From assembly GCF_000688475.1 (NCBI RefSeq), contig NZ_JIAN01000006.1, forward strand, positions 1 to 64,000: DNA of 64,000 nucleotides, given 5' to 3'. Origin of the DNA: Cellulomonas sp. URHE0023 (GTDB taxonomy: Bacteria > Actinomycetota > Actinomycetes > Actinomycetales > Cellulomonadaceae). Of the stretch, positions 42,259 to 52,987 are shown in pieces (within the stretch, counting starts at the first letter, position 1; the number at the start of each line of letters is the position of its first letter). A program made the translations under genes and the position numbers. The notes below the pieces were generated by a model. It searched no databases. It saw only the letters and a program-made list of their open reading frames with translations, and was not told where the DNA came from.

Positions 42259-44022
42259 TCAGCCGCGCGCGTCCTGTGCCGCTCGCTGAACCTGCTCCAG
42301 CCACGCGCGACGTGCGTCGAGCGCTGCCTGCGCGTCGGCGATCTTGCGGGCGTCCCCGACGGACTTCGCCTTCTCGAGGTCGGCCTCGAGGCCGGCGATC
42401 GCCTGCTCGAGCTGAGCAGCGGCGCCCTCGGCGCGTGCGCGCGTCTCGGGGTTGGTGCGCCGCCACTGTGCCTGGTCGCTGTCCCGGACGGCGGTCTCGA
42501 CCGCCCGAAGGCGCGCCTCGATGCGCTGGACGTCACCACGAGGCACCTTGCCGGCTGCTTCCCAGCGGTCCTGGATCCGGTTCAGGCTCTGCTTAGCGGC
42601 AGCCAGGTTGGTGACCGGCAGGAGCGCCTCCGCCTCGACCAGCAGTGCCTCCTTGACCTCGAGGTTCGCTCGGAACTCCTCGTCGGTCGCGGCGGACTGC
42701 GCGTCGCGGGCGGCGAAGAACGCGTCCTGGGCGGCACGGAACCGGGCCCACAGGGCATCGTCGTCGGCGCGGCTTGCACGGCCGGCTGCCTTCCACTGGA
42801 CCATCAGGTCCCGGAAGACCCCGGCGGTCGCACCCCAGTCGGTGCTGGTCTGGAGACGCTCGGCCTCGGCGACCAGGGACTCCTTGACCTGCTTCGACGA
42901 GGCGTTCCGGCTCTCGAGCTCGGCGAAGAAGTGTCGGCGTTCACGGTCGAACGTCGTCCGTGCGTGGCTGAACCGCTTCCACAAGGACTCCTCGGTGGGA
43001 CGGTCGAGCCGCGGACCCGAGCGCTGCGCTTCCTTCCACTGGTCGAGCAGCGTGCGCAGCTGCTCGCCCGCCGGCCGCCACTGGATGCGCGACGGGTCTG
43101 TGCCCGCGATCTTCTCGGCCTGCTCGACGATCTCGGTCCGTGCGACGACGGCAGCCTCCCGGGCGGCGGCCCGCTCGGCCTCGGCGACTGCCCGGCGCTC
43201 GGCGGCGTGCGCCCGCAGGGCCTCGAGCCGGTTGCGCAGACCGTCGAGATCGCCGACGGCTGCCGGCTCGGCGACCTCCTCGGTCAGCTTGGCGAGCGTC
43301 TGGTCGATCTCCTTGACGGAGAGGTCGGCGGCACCGAGACGGGCCTCGAACAGGGCCACCTTGGCCTGGAGATCGAGGAACCGTCGCACGTAGAGCGCAA
43401 GCGCCTCGTCCTTGGTCGCGCCGGGGAACTGCCCGACCACCCGCTCGCCGGCCGCCTCGCGCACGGACACCGTGCCCTCCTCGTCGACGCTGCCGAACGT
43501 CGCAGCGATCGCAGCCTCGGCGGCGTCCTGCGGGGGAGCGACCGGAGCAGGGGCCGCCGTCGCGGCGGTCGGCGCCGGGTGCGCCGGTGGGTGGGGGACG
43601 GGGCGCGGGCGCGGGGTCGGCGTCGGCCGCGGTGCAGGGGCGGCAGGCACGGGCGTCTGGTCGGCGGAGACCGCACCGACGGTCACGGCGTCGTCCGCGA
43701 CCGCATCGCCGGGGCCGGCATCGTCGGTGACGGCTTCACCGAGCGGAGCCTCGGATGGCGTCGGATCGTGCGGAGCCTCGGATGGCGTCTCGTCGAGCGG
43801 AGCCTCGGATGGCGTCTCGGCGACGGGGTCGTCGGCGACCGTCTCCTCGGCCGGGGCCGTCTCGTCCGGAGCCGTGTCGTCAGCGACGCCCTCCGGTTCC
43901 GTCTCGGAGTCCTCGGGAGCGTCGGACACGGCGGCAGCCTCTGCCGGCACGTCGAGCGGTTCGGACCCGGGGGTCACCACAGCGTCGTCGGGCTCGGATC
44001 CGGGCGTCGGGGTCTGAGTCAC
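42259..44022 (-). CDS. DUF349-domain coiled-coil protein
   Basis: 587 residues from the GTG at 44022 (GTGA overlap with the cyclophilin gene). The first about 180 residues are acidic and disordered, with a 9-residue tandem repeat and then a Pro/Arg stretch. From 200 on there are several DUF349 units, each a three-helix hairpin with the W-K/F-R-x-A signature (for example QLRTLLDQWKEAQRSGP, SLWKRFSHARTTFDRERRHF, MVQWKAAGRASRADDDALW). DUF349 proteins are soluble rods of unknown function found across actinobacteria. Confidence 0.88.
   Translation of the reverse strand: MTQTPTPGSEPDDAVVTPGSEPLDVPAEAAAVSDAPEDSETEPEGVADDTAPDETAPAEETVADDPVAETPSEAPLDETPSEAPHDPTPSEAPLGEAVTDDAGPGDAVADDAVTVGAVSADQTPVPAAPAPRPTPTPRPRPVPHPPAHPAPTAATAAPAPVAPPQDAAEAAIAATFGSVDEEGTVSVREAAGERVVGQFPGATKDEALALYVRRFLDLQAKVALFEARLGAADLSVKEIDQTLAKLTEEVAEPAAVGDLDGLRNRLEALRAHAAERRAVAEAERAAAREAAVVARTEIVEQAEKIAGTDPSRIQWRPAGEQLRTLLDQWKEAQRSGPRLDRPTEESLWKRFSHARTTFDRERRHFFAELESRNASSKQVKESLVAEAERLQTSTDWGATAGVFRDLMVQWKAAGRASRADDDALWARFRAAQDAFFAARDAQSAATDEEFRANLEVKEALLVEAEALLPVTNLAAAKQSLNRIQDRWEAAGKVPRGDVQRIEARLRAVETAVRDSDQAQWRRTNPETRARAEGAAAQLEQAIAGLEADLEKAKSVGDARKIADAQAALDARRAWLEQVQRAAQDARG
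43743..43823 (-). repeat. Three 27-bp tandem repeats in DUF349 gene
   Basis: The same 20-mer core (GCGGAGCCTCGGATGGCGTC) begins at 43743, 43770 and 43797. In frame it gives the 9-residue units AETPSEAPL, DETPSEAPH and DPTPSEAPL. Confidence 0.85.
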
Positions 44023-44768
44023 TGGATGTTCACTCCCTCGATGATGACGTCGGACACCGGGGACTCGGTCCCCTCGGTGGTGCCCGCGTCGGCGATGGCC
44101 TGCACCACGTCCAGACCGGACGTGAGGTGGCCGAACACGGTGTAGCCGCCCGCGGTGTCCGCGGGGATCGTTGAGTCCTCGTAGACGATGAAGAACTGGC
44201 TGCCCATGGAGGAGCCGTTGCCACCCTGGCGGGCCATGGCGATGGTTCCGGCGGGGTAGACGTTGTCGGCGGGTGCGTTCTCGATCGGTCCCCAGGAGTA
44301 GCCCGGACCGCCGCTGCCGGTTCCCTCGGGATCGCCGCACTGGAGCACGAAGATGCCCTCGGTGGTGAGGCGGTGGCACTTCGTCTGGTCGAAGAAACCG
44401 TCGCCCGCCAGCGTGACGAAGTTGGCGACGGCCTGCGGTGCGGCGGCACCGTCGAGCTCGATGCCGAGGTCGCCCTGCGTCAGGGTGATGCCCCCGGTCC
44501 AGGTGCGGCCCTGTGCCAGGGACGGGTCCGGCACCTCGGCGGAGTTGGTGGCCGGATCCGTTGCCGAGGGCGTGGCCGAGGCGTCCGGCGTGCTGTCGTC
44601 CTCGTTGAGGAGGACGAGCGCGCTGACCCCGATCACGAGGACGAGAGCGGCGACGATGCTGCCGGCGATCCAGCGCTGGCGGGTCCTGCGCGCCTTCGCC
44701 TGCGCCTGCCGTTGCTGCCACTTCTCGTAACGGCGGCGCTCGTACTCGCGCTCGCGCTTGATGGTCAC
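44019..44768 (-). CDS. Membrane-anchored cyclophilin peptidyl-prolyl isomerase
   Basis: 249 residues; GTG behind GAGGAG. A basic cytosolic start (KREREYERRRYEKWQQRQ), one membrane helix at about 33-55, a Thr/Pro/Ser linker, and an external cyclophilin domain from 90 with FFDQTKCHRLTTEG, GSQFFIVYEDS and YTVFGHLTSGLDVVQAI. The two Cys (CHR and LQCGD) might pair outside. Helps folding of exported proteins. First gene of the pair with DUF349. Confidence 0.9.
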   Translation of the reverse strand: MTIKREREYERRRYEKWQQRQAQAKARRTRQRWIAGSIVAALVLVIGVSALVLLNEDDSTPDASATPSATDPATNSAEVPDPSLAQGRTWTGGITLTQGDLGIELDGAAAPQAVANFVTLAGDGFFDQTKCHRLTTEGIFVLQCGDPEGTGSGGPGYSWGPIENAPADNVYPAGTIAMARQGGNGSSMGSQFFIVYEDSTIPADTAGGYTVFGHLTSGLDVVQAIADAGTTEGTESPVSDVIIEGVNIQ

Positions 44769-44902
44769 GCCAACTCCTCGCGTCGTGGTGCGTCGACGAC
44801 AGGCACCTCACCTGCCGCACTGCACGAAGCAACCCGGGACAGTCTAGGCAAGGCGGGGGCGCGTGCCGCCATCGTGGCCACCCGGTGGGCCGTGGACCGG
44901 GC

Positions 44903-44908
44903 TACGGT
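44903..44908 (+). promoter_or_regulatory. -10 box of leaderless metallohydrolase mRNA
   Basis: TACGGT ends seven bases before the ATG, and there is no ribosome binding site, so the mRNA is likely leaderless. Confidence 0.35.
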
Positions 44909-44915
44909 GCGTCGC

Positions 44916-45632
44916 ATGCAGGTGATCACGGTCGTCGCCCCTGTGTTCGGCGCTCGATGCAGCGTCCTCGTCCATGACGACGGCTCGTGCGTCGTCATCG
45001 ACGCGGGAGCGGGGGTGGCCGACGACGTCCTCGAGCTCGTCGCGGCGCGTCGACTGCGACCTGCGGCTGTCCTGGCCACCCACGGTCACGTCGACCACAC
45101 CTGGGATGCCGCGCACCTCTCGAACGCGTTCGACGTGCCCGTCGTCCTGCACGCGGCCGACGCATACCGGCTCGCCGACCCGTTCGGCACCCTCGGTGTC
45201 CTCGGCCATGCCGTGCATGACCCGCACGGTCCGCTCGCGCAGGCTCTTGCCGCGGCGGGTGTGGACCCGTCGACCTACGTCGCGCCCAGCCGGGTGGAGA
45301 CGTTCGGGGCCGCCGCCGACCGACGCAGCCCCGACGTGGCGCTCGAGCTCGGTGGGCTGCGCATCGTGGCACGGCACGCGCCCGGGCACACCGAGGGCTC
45401 GACGCTGTACCTGGTCGGGTCCGACGAGGACCGGCTCGCATTCACTGGAGACGTCCTGTTCGCTGGCACGATCGGTCGCACCGACCTCCCCGGGGGAGAT
45501 CACGAGACGATGGAGCGGACGCTCCTCGAGGTCGTCGCCCACCTTCCGCCCGAGACGGTCGTCGTGCCGGGCCACGGTCCGACGAGCACGGTCGCCGCCG
45601 AGCTGGCGCACAACCCGTTCTTGAACGGCTGA
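44916..45632 (+). CDS. MBL-fold metallohydrolase (glyoxalase II-like)
   Basis: 238 residues. The metal motif THGHVDH gives H56, H58, D60, H61; further ligands lie in APGHTEGS and FTGDVLFAGTIGRTDLPGGD and in VVPGHGPTS. The order and GRTD signature match the hydroxyacylglutathione-hydrolase-like group that accompanies hisS in actinobacteria. Probably hydrolyses a thioester or similar ester. It precedes hisS by 23 bases. Confidence 0.88.
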   Translation: MQVITVVAPVFGARCSVLVHDDGSCVVIDAGAGVADDVLELVAARRLRPAAVLATHGHVDHTWDAAHLSNAFDVPVVLHAADAYRLADPFGTLGVLGHAVHDPHGPLAQALAAAGVDPSTYVAPSRVETFGAAADRRSPDVALELGGLRIVARHAPGHTEGSTLYLVGSDEDRLAFTGDVLFAGTIGRTDLPGGDHETMERTLLEVVAHLPPETVVVPGHGPTSTVAAELAHNPFLNG

Positions 45633-45655
45633 CACGTCTGGAAGGATCGGGCCCC

Positions 45656-47005
45656 ATGGCGCGACCCACCCCCCTGTCCGGATTTCCTGAGTGGCTGCCC
45701 GACGGGCGCCTCGTCGAGCAGCACGTGCTCGACGTCTTTCGCCGCACCTTCGAGCTGCACGGGTTCGCCGGTATCGAGACGCGGGCCGTCGAGCCGCTCG
45801 ACCAGCTGCTGCGCAAGGGGGAGACCTCCAAGGAGGTCTACGTCCTGAGCCGGCTGCAGGAGGAGGCGGACCGGACGGCGGGGCTCGGTCTGCACTTCGA
45901 CCTCACGGTGCCGTTCGCGCGCTACGTGCTGGAGAACGCCGGTCATCTGGCGTTCCCGTTCCGCCGCTACCAGATCCAGAAGGTCTGGCGCGGCGAGCGT
46001 CCCCAGGACGGCCGCTTCCGAGAGTTCGTGCAGGCCGACATCGACGTCGTCGGCGCCGGTGCACTGCCGTACCACTACGAGGTGGAGCTGCCGCTCGTCA
46101 TGGCTGCGGCGCTCGGGGCCCTGCAGGAGATCGGCGTGCCGCCGGTACGGATCCTGGTGAACAACCGGAAGGTCGCCGAAGGCTTCTACCGGGGCCTGGG
46201 CCTGGGTGACGTCGAGGCGGTCCTGCGCAACATCGACAAGCTCGACAAGATCGGTCCGGACAAGGTGGCGGCCCTGCTCGTCGCTGAGGCCGGTGCTGAT
46301 GAGGCACAGGCGCGCGCGTGCCTGTCGCTGGCGGCGATCAGCGGGTCGGACGACAGCGTCATCGCCGCCGTACGCGCCCTCGCGAGCAGCCATGGCGTGG
46401 TCAGCGAGCTGCTCGAGGAGGGTCTGGGCGAGCTCGGTGCGCTGATCCGTGCGGCCTCGGTGCGGGCACCGGGCGTCGTCGTCGCGGACCTGAAGATCGC
46501 GCGTGGGCTCGACTACTACACAGGCTCGGTGTACGAGACGGTGCTGGTCGGCCACGAACAGCTCGGCTCGATCTGCTCGGGCGGTCGCTACGACACGCTG
46601 GCCTCGGACGGGGCGAACACCTACCCCGGCGTGGGGCTGTCGATCGGCGTCTCGCGGCTGGTCTCCCGCCTCCTCGGGGCTGGTCTGGTCCGGGCGACGC
46701 GGTCGGTGCCCAGTGCGGTGCTGGTCGCCGTCTCGTCGGAGGACGACCGGGAGCGTTCCGACGAGGTTGCGGCCCAGCTCCGCCTCCGCGGCATCCCGGT
46801 CGAGGTGGCGCCGTCGGCGGCCAAGTTCGGCAAGCAGATCCGGCACGCGGATCGGCGGGGGATCCCGTTCGTGTGGTTCGCGGGCGAGGACGGTGCGCCC
46901 GACCAGGTCAAGGACATCCGCTCCGGCGACCAGGTGGAGGCCGACGCATCCACGTGGGCACCCGACGAGGCGGACCTCTGGCCGCGCGTGGTGCCCGCGG
47001 GCTGA
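45656..47005 (+). CDS. hisS: Histidyl-tRNA synthetase
   Basis: 449 residues. Class II core: motif 1 region VLDVFRRTFELHGF, motif 2 FRRYQIQKVWRGERPQDGRFREFVQADID, HisA-signature VVADLKIARGLDYYTGSVYE, motif 3 GGRYDTL and GVGLSIGVSRL; anticodon domain from about 350 (SAVLVAVSSEDD). An about 20-residue insertion near 225-245 and a longer tail than E. coli HisS. Cotranscribed with the metallohydrolase. Confidence 0.96.
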   Translation: MARPTPLSGFPEWLPDGRLVEQHVLDVFRRTFELHGFAGIETRAVEPLDQLLRKGETSKEVYVLSRLQEEADRTAGLGLHFDLTVPFARYVLENAGHLAFPFRRYQIQKVWRGERPQDGRFREFVQADIDVVGAGALPYHYEVELPLVMAAALGALQEIGVPPVRILVNNRKVAEGFYRGLGLGDVEAVLRNIDKLDKIGPDKVAALLVAEAGADEAQARACLSLAAISGSDDSVIAAVRALASSHGVVSELLEEGLGELGALIRAASVRAPGVVVADLKIARGLDYYTGSVYETVLVGHEQLGSICSGGRYDTLASDGANTYPGVGLSIGVSRLVSRLLGAGLVRATRSVPSAVLVAVSSEDDRERSDEVAAQLRLRGIPVEVAPSAAKFGKQIRHADRRGIPFVWFAGEDGAPDQVKDIRSGDQVEADASTWAPDEADLWPRVVPAG

Positions 47006-47066
47006 ACGACCGATCGCGTGGCCCGTGACCTCGGGGAGCCGCGTCCCAGCGGAGTGCTACCTCTTC

Positions 47067-47095
47067 TTGACATGGTATAGAACACATGTTCGAAT
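47067..47095 (+). promoter_or_regulatory. SOS promoter with LexA box (47078-47093)
   Basis: TTGACA (47067-47072) and TCGAAT (47090-47095) with a 17-base spacer. The LexA site TAGAACACATGTTCGA occupies 47078-47093 between and over them, with one departure from TCGAAC-N4-GTTCGA. LexA bound here must block the promoter. Confidence 0.8.
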
Positions 47096-47101
47096 CGATG
47101 C

Positions 47102-48166
47102 ATGCGATGGGACGGGCAGAAGCTGGCGGCGGATGACGCTGCGCTCCCGGGCCTCGCGCTGGCCGGGCTCGTGCGGAGCGTGCGGACGCCCGAGTTCGCG
47201 GGCGTCACGTTCCACGAGGTCACCTGCAAGAGCGCTCTGAACAAGGTTCCGGACGCCTCGCGGATGCCCTTCCGTTGGACGGTGAACCCGACCCGGGGGT
47301 GCCTGCACGCGTGCACGTACTGTTTCGCCCGTCCCACGCACGAGTACCTCGACCTGGGGGCGGGCCGGGACTTCGAGACCCAGATCGTCGTCAAGACCAA
47401 CGTCGTCGACGTCCTGCGGGCGGAGCTCGGCCGCGCGTCCTGGAAGCGGGAGGCGGTGGCGCTCGGGACCAACACCGACCCGTACCAGCGGGTCGAGGGC
47501 CGGTACGCGTTCATGCCGGGGATCATCGACGCCCTCGTGCACTCCGGTACTCCGCTGTCGATCCTGACCAAGGGCACCCTGCTGCGTCGCGACCTGCCCC
47601 AGCTCGCCGAGGCGGCGCAGCATGTCCGGGTCGGGATCGGGATCTCGTTGGCCGTCGGTGACGAAGCGCTTCAGCAGGCGGTCGAACCGGGAACCCCGAC
47701 CCCACGGGCGCGACTGGCGCTGATCCGCGCAGTCCGGGAGGCAGGGCTGCCGTGCGGCGTGATGGTCGCGCCCGTGCTGCCGTGGCTCACGGACGGACGC
47801 GCTGAGCTCGACGAGCTGTTGAGCGAGCTGGCGGAGGTGGGAGCCACGGGTGTGACGATCCTGCCCCTGCACCTGCGGGGCGCGGTCAAGCCCTTGTTCC
47901 TCGCGTGGCTGGCGCAGCACGCACCCGCCCTGGTCCGTCGCTACGAGAACCTGTACGGGCGCGGCGCGTACGTGCCTCGCGAGTACGCGCAGTGGCTCGA
48001 CGATCGCGTCCGGCCGCTGCTCCTGCGGCACGGGTTCGCCGACCGCGCGGGGCACCGGACGGGCAGGCGGCCCGCCGACGCAGAGGGCTCGTACCCGACC
48101 GGCAGCATCGCTGAGGCTCCGGTCCTCGAGCCGACCGTCGCCTCGGTCCAGCCGGTTCTCTTCTGA
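47102..48166 (+). CDS. Rv2578c-type radical SAM protein, SOS-regulated
   Basis: 354 residues. The 4Fe-4S cluster motif C67-x3-C71-x2-C74 (RGCLHACTYCFARPTHEYL) belongs to the SplB-like/Rv2578c family. GTNTDPYQRVEGRY and LTKGTLLRRD follow. The M. tuberculosis homologue Rv2578c is in the LexA regulon, and this gene has a near-perfect LexA box in its promoter, so a role in DNA damage response, perhaps photoproduct or base lesion handling, is plausible. The reaction is unknown. Monocistronic. Confidence 0.9.
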   Translation: MRWDGQKLAADDAALPGLALAGLVRSVRTPEFAGVTFHEVTCKSALNKVPDASRMPFRWTVNPTRGCLHACTYCFARPTHEYLDLGAGRDFETQIVVKTNVVDVLRAELGRASWKREAVALGTNTDPYQRVEGRYAFMPGIIDALVHSGTPLSILTKGTLLRRDLPQLAEAAQHVRVGIGISLAVGDEALQQAVEPGTPTPRARLALIRAVREAGLPCGVMVAPVLPWLTDGRAELDELLSELAEVGATGVTILPLHLRGAVKPLFLAWLAQHAPALVRRYENLYGRGAYVPREYAQWLDDRVRPLLLRHGFADRAGHRTGRRPADAEGSYPTGSIAEAPVLEPTVASVQPVLF

Positions 48167-48179
48167 GCCGCCGGATCCC

Positions 48180-48195
48180 CGAGGCGCACGCCTCG
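48180..48195 (+). terminator. Weak terminator after radical SAM gene
   Basis: CGAGGC-GCAC-GCCTCG hairpin 14 bases past the stop, followed by CCCCGG rather than U residues. Confidence 0.35.
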
Positions 48196-48327
48196 CCCCG
48201 GAGCACCGCCGCGAGGTCGTCGACGGGCCTCGGCATCGCAGGCACCAGGACCGCAGCAAGGACCGGACCCCACTAGGATCGTCCGTGCCCGCGAGGGTTC
48301 CCTGCACCCCGGAACGAAGGACGACCC

Positions 48328-50097
<1,770 letters not shown>

Positions 50098-50125
50098 CAA
50101 CGGCCGCCTCCACGGCTGTCGGCCG

Positions 50126-50157
50126 GCGGTCCGCTCGCCCGCCGGCGAGCGGACCGC
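50126..50157. terminator. Bidirectional terminator aspS / small membrane gene
   Basis: GCGGTCCGCTCG (50126-50137) pairs with CGAGCGGACCGC (50146-50157), eight-base loop, between convergent genes. Confidence 0.8.
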
Positions 50158-50211
50158 TGCAGTACGGGGTGACGACGCCGGAGCTCGCCGCTCGAGACGG
50201 GTCCTGCGGAC

Positions 50212-50589
50212 TCAGTCCGGAGGAGTCACTCGGGTGAAGGCCGGGTGGGGACGTGCATCCATCGGGGGTGCGGTCTCGTCCTCGTGCGCCCAGCGCCAGA
50301 TGCCGGGGAGGAACCGGAGCCAGATGAGCGGGTTCTGAGGATCCAGTACGACCCACCACTTCTCTGCGATCCAGACGAAGAGCGCGGCGGCGGCAACGAG
50401 CAGCCCGGTCCAGCCGATCCCGACGGCCACGCACAGGAGGACGGTCAGCACGAGCAGCGGCCCTACGACAGCGGCCGTCGCCAGTGCGGCCAGGAGGACG
50501 CGTCCGGACAGCTGACGCCTCCGTGGGCCGTCCGGTCCTGCTGTGCCATGCCAGGCCACGAAGCCCCCGCTGTCCGAGTGTTCGGGCAC
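50212..50589 (-). CDS. Small two-helix membrane protein
   Basis: 125 residues from a GTG at 50589. Two hydrophobic segments at about 31-54 and 57-75 (GRVLLAALATAAVVGPLLVL; GWTGLLVAAAALFVWIAEKW), then a Trp-rich stretch WWVVLDPQNPLIWLRFLPGI and a short polar end. No family recognised; start uncertain. It is downstream of the MMPL gene start but on the same strand after its stop, 71 bases away. Confidence 0.6.
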   Translation of the reverse strand: MPEHSDSGGFVAWHGTAGPDGPRRRQLSGRVLLAALATAAVVGPLLVLTVLLCVAVGIGWTGLLVAAAALFVWIAEKWWVVLDPQNPLIWLRFLPGIWRWAHEDETAPPMDARPHPAFTRVTPPD

Positions 50590-50660
50590 CGTAGCAACGA
50601 CGAGCTGGCCGGGGCAGGGGAGTCACCCGACCGGCCCCGTCCAGGGGACGAGCCAACTGG

Positions 50661-52904
50661 TCAGTGGATGATGCCGAGCCGCTCGTGCAGCCGGCTCAGG
50701 AATCGCGGGGCCCACCAGTTCCGGGCGCCCAGGACGGTCATGGTCGCCGGAACCAGGAGGAGCCGGACGATGGTGGCGTCGATCAGCACCGCGAACGCGA
50801 GCGAGAAGCCGACCTCCTTGATCACGAGGAGCTTGCCCGCGACGAACCCGGCGAAGACGACGATGACGATCAGGGCCGCCGAGGTGATGATCCGACCAGA
50901 GCGCTGCATGCCGAGCCGGACGGCGTCGTCGTTGGGGACTCCTGCGTCCACCAGCTCCTTGATCCGGGACAGCAGGAACACCTCGTAGTCCATGGCCAGG
51001 CCGAAGCCGAACGCGATCACGAGGACCACGACGTACGTCTCGATGCCGCCTGTCGGCGTGAAGTCCAGCAAGCCGGTCAGGTGGCCGTCCTGGAACACCC
51101 ACACCATCACGCCCAGCGACGCCGCCAGCGACAGCGCGCTCGTGACCAGCGCCTTGACCGGGACGACGACCGAGCCGGTCATGAGGAACAGCAGGACGAA
51201 GGTGGCCAGCGCGACGATCGCGACCGCGAACGGGGCACGCGCGACGACTGCGTCCGTGAAGTCGATCTGGGCGGCCGCCTGGCCCACGACCCAGGTGGGG
51301 AAGGGGGCGTCGAGGTCACGGATCTCCTGGACGACCTGCCGTGACGTCGCGTCACCGGGGTCGTCGCTCGCCGGGCGCACGCCGATCGTGACGTACGAGC
51401 CGACCGGAGTCGGGGCGTCCACGGAGTCGACGCCGTCCAGTTCCTCGAGAGTCGCGGCCCACGCGGTGGCCTCCTCGAGCGAGCTCTGGGCGACGACCGT
51501 GACGGCCGGCGTCGAGGCAGCCGTGTAGTCGCTGGCCAGCAGCTCCACGAACTCGCGCTGCGTGCTCCCGGCGGGCAAGAGCTCGGTCGTCGAGTTGCGC
51601 AGCTCGAGGTGCGCCAGCGGCACGGCCAGGACACCGAGGAGCACGAGCGTCCCGCCGAGCACCCACCAGGGCCGTCGCTGCACTCGCCCGGTCAGCCGCG
51701 AGAAGACCCCTTCCTCGGTCTGGACGTCCGCCGTGCGCGCCAGCACAGTCCGCAGGCCGGGCACCCGGTCGAGGATGCTCGGACGGATCAGCCGCCGGCC
51801 CGCGAGGGCCAGGAGGGCCGGCATGAGCGTGAGGGCAGAGAGGACCGCCACGACGATGACGGCGACACCGGCCAGGCCGAAGGCGCGCAGGATCGGTGGC
51901 TCGAAGACCAGGAGCCCGGCGATCGAGATGGCCACGGTCAGCGCGGAGAAGGTGACGGTGCGCCCGGCGGTCGCCATCGTGTGCTCGATCGCGGTCAGCA
52001 CCGCTCCGTCGCCGCGACGCCGTCGGCTGGAGCGTCCGTCGTCCTCGTCGACGAGCTTGTGGAGCTCCTCGCGGAACCGGGACACCATGAGCAGGCCGTA
52101 GTCGATCGAGAGGCCCAGCCCCAGCACGGTGACGATGTTGACGACAGACGAGTCGAGGTCGATCCAGTAGGAGAAGCCGAGCAGTGACGCGAGCCCGCCG
52201 GCGATCGACGCGATGGCACCGGCCATCGGCATCGACGCGGCAAGGAAGCCACCGAAGACGAACACCATGATGATGAGTGCGATAGGCAGCGCGATGGCCT
52301 CGCCGGTGCGCAGGTCGGTCTCCACCTGCTCTGTGATCGCGTCGATGATCAGTGCTGTGCCCCCGACGAGGCCCGTCACGCCCGGCGCTGCGTCCTGCAG
52401 GTCCTCGGGCACCTGGTTCAGTCGGGTGTGCACCGCGGTCAGCGCGTCGGCCTGCTCCGCGTCGGTCAGGTCAGGATCCAGCTCGACGACGACCAGGAAC
52501 CCGTCGCCATCGTTGGCCACGAGCGGGGCGGCGGCGGGGTTCGTCGCACCTCCGGGCAGTCCGAGCGGGTCGATCACCGCGACGACGCCGTCGATCGCGG
52601 CAAGCTCGGCGCGCACAGGCTCCATCGCGGTGGCCACGTCCGCGTCGGCCGGGTCGACACCCTGCAGCGCCAGGGTCAGTGACGCGCCGCTCTCGTCGGC
52701 GTCGTCGAGGATGGCGCGGCCCTGCGCGCTCTGCGAGCCCGGCACCTCGGGAGCACCGGTGGTGAGCCGGTCGAACAGGTTCTCTCCGTGCACGCCGACG
52801 ACGGCAAAGCCGTAGCCGAGCACGACGAGCACGAGCCACACGGAGACCGTGAGGCGCGGGCGGTGGGCGACGATACGACCGATTTGGACGAACACGTCCG
52901 CCAT
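50661..52904 (-). CDS. MMPL/RND-family membrane transporter
   Basis: 747 residues from the ATG at 52904 (TTG at 52925 possible). Two repeats of one helix, an external domain and five helices: repeat one with [20 protein letters not shown], repeat two with [21 protein letters not shown]; the conserved Asp-Tyr pairs carry the proton relay of MMPL proteins. Residues 300-312 are a basic loop. MMPL members export lipids or drugs; the substrate is open. Divergent from rarA across about 80 bases. Confidence 0.9.
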   Translation of the reverse strand: MADVFVQIGRIVAHRPRLTVSVWLVLVVLGYGFAVVGVHGENLFDRLTTGAPEVPGSQSAQGRAILDDADESGASLTLALQGVDPADADVATAMEPVRAELAAIDGVVAVIDPLGLPGGATNPAAAPLVANDGDGFLVVVELDPDLTDAEQADALTAVHTRLNQVPEDLQDAAPGVTGLVGGTALIIDAITEQVETDLRTGEAIALPIALIIMVFVFGGFLAASMPMAGAIASIAGGLASLLGFSYWIDLDSSVVNIVTVLGLGLSIDYGLLMVSRFREELHKLVDEDDGRSSRRRRGDGAVLTAIEHTMATAGRTVTFSALTVAISIAGLLVFEPPILRAFGLAGVAVIVVAVLSALTLMPALLALAGRRLIRPSILDRVPGLRTVLARTADVQTEEGVFSRLTGRVQRRPWWVLGGTLVLLGVLAVPLAHLELRNSTTELLPAGSTQREFVELLASDYTAASTPAVTVVAQSSLEEATAWAATLEELDGVDSVDAPTPVGSYVTIGVRPASDDPGDATSRQVVQEIRDLDAPFPTWVVGQAAAQIDFTDAVVARAPFAVAIVALATFVLLFLMTGSVVVPVKALVTSALSLAASLGVMVWVFQDGHLTGLLDFTPTGGIETYVVVLVIAFGFGLAMDYEVFLLSRIKELVDAGVPNDDAVRLGMQRSGRIITSAALIVIVVFAGFVAGKLLVIKEVGFSLAFAVLIDATIVRLLLVPATMTVLGARNWWAPRFLSRLHERLGIIH

Positions 52905-52975
52905 CGTCGCAGGTGGACGCGACAACCCGCACGACGTGGTCGTGCCCGCGTGCCGCGTCCGTCGGTGGGCATGCG

Positions 52976-52981
52976 TACCCT
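52976..52981 (+). promoter_or_regulatory. -10 box of leaderless rarA mRNA
   Basis: TACCCT ends six bases before the rarA ATG, with no ribosome binding site. Confidence 0.35.
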
Positions 52982-52987
52982 GCCCGG

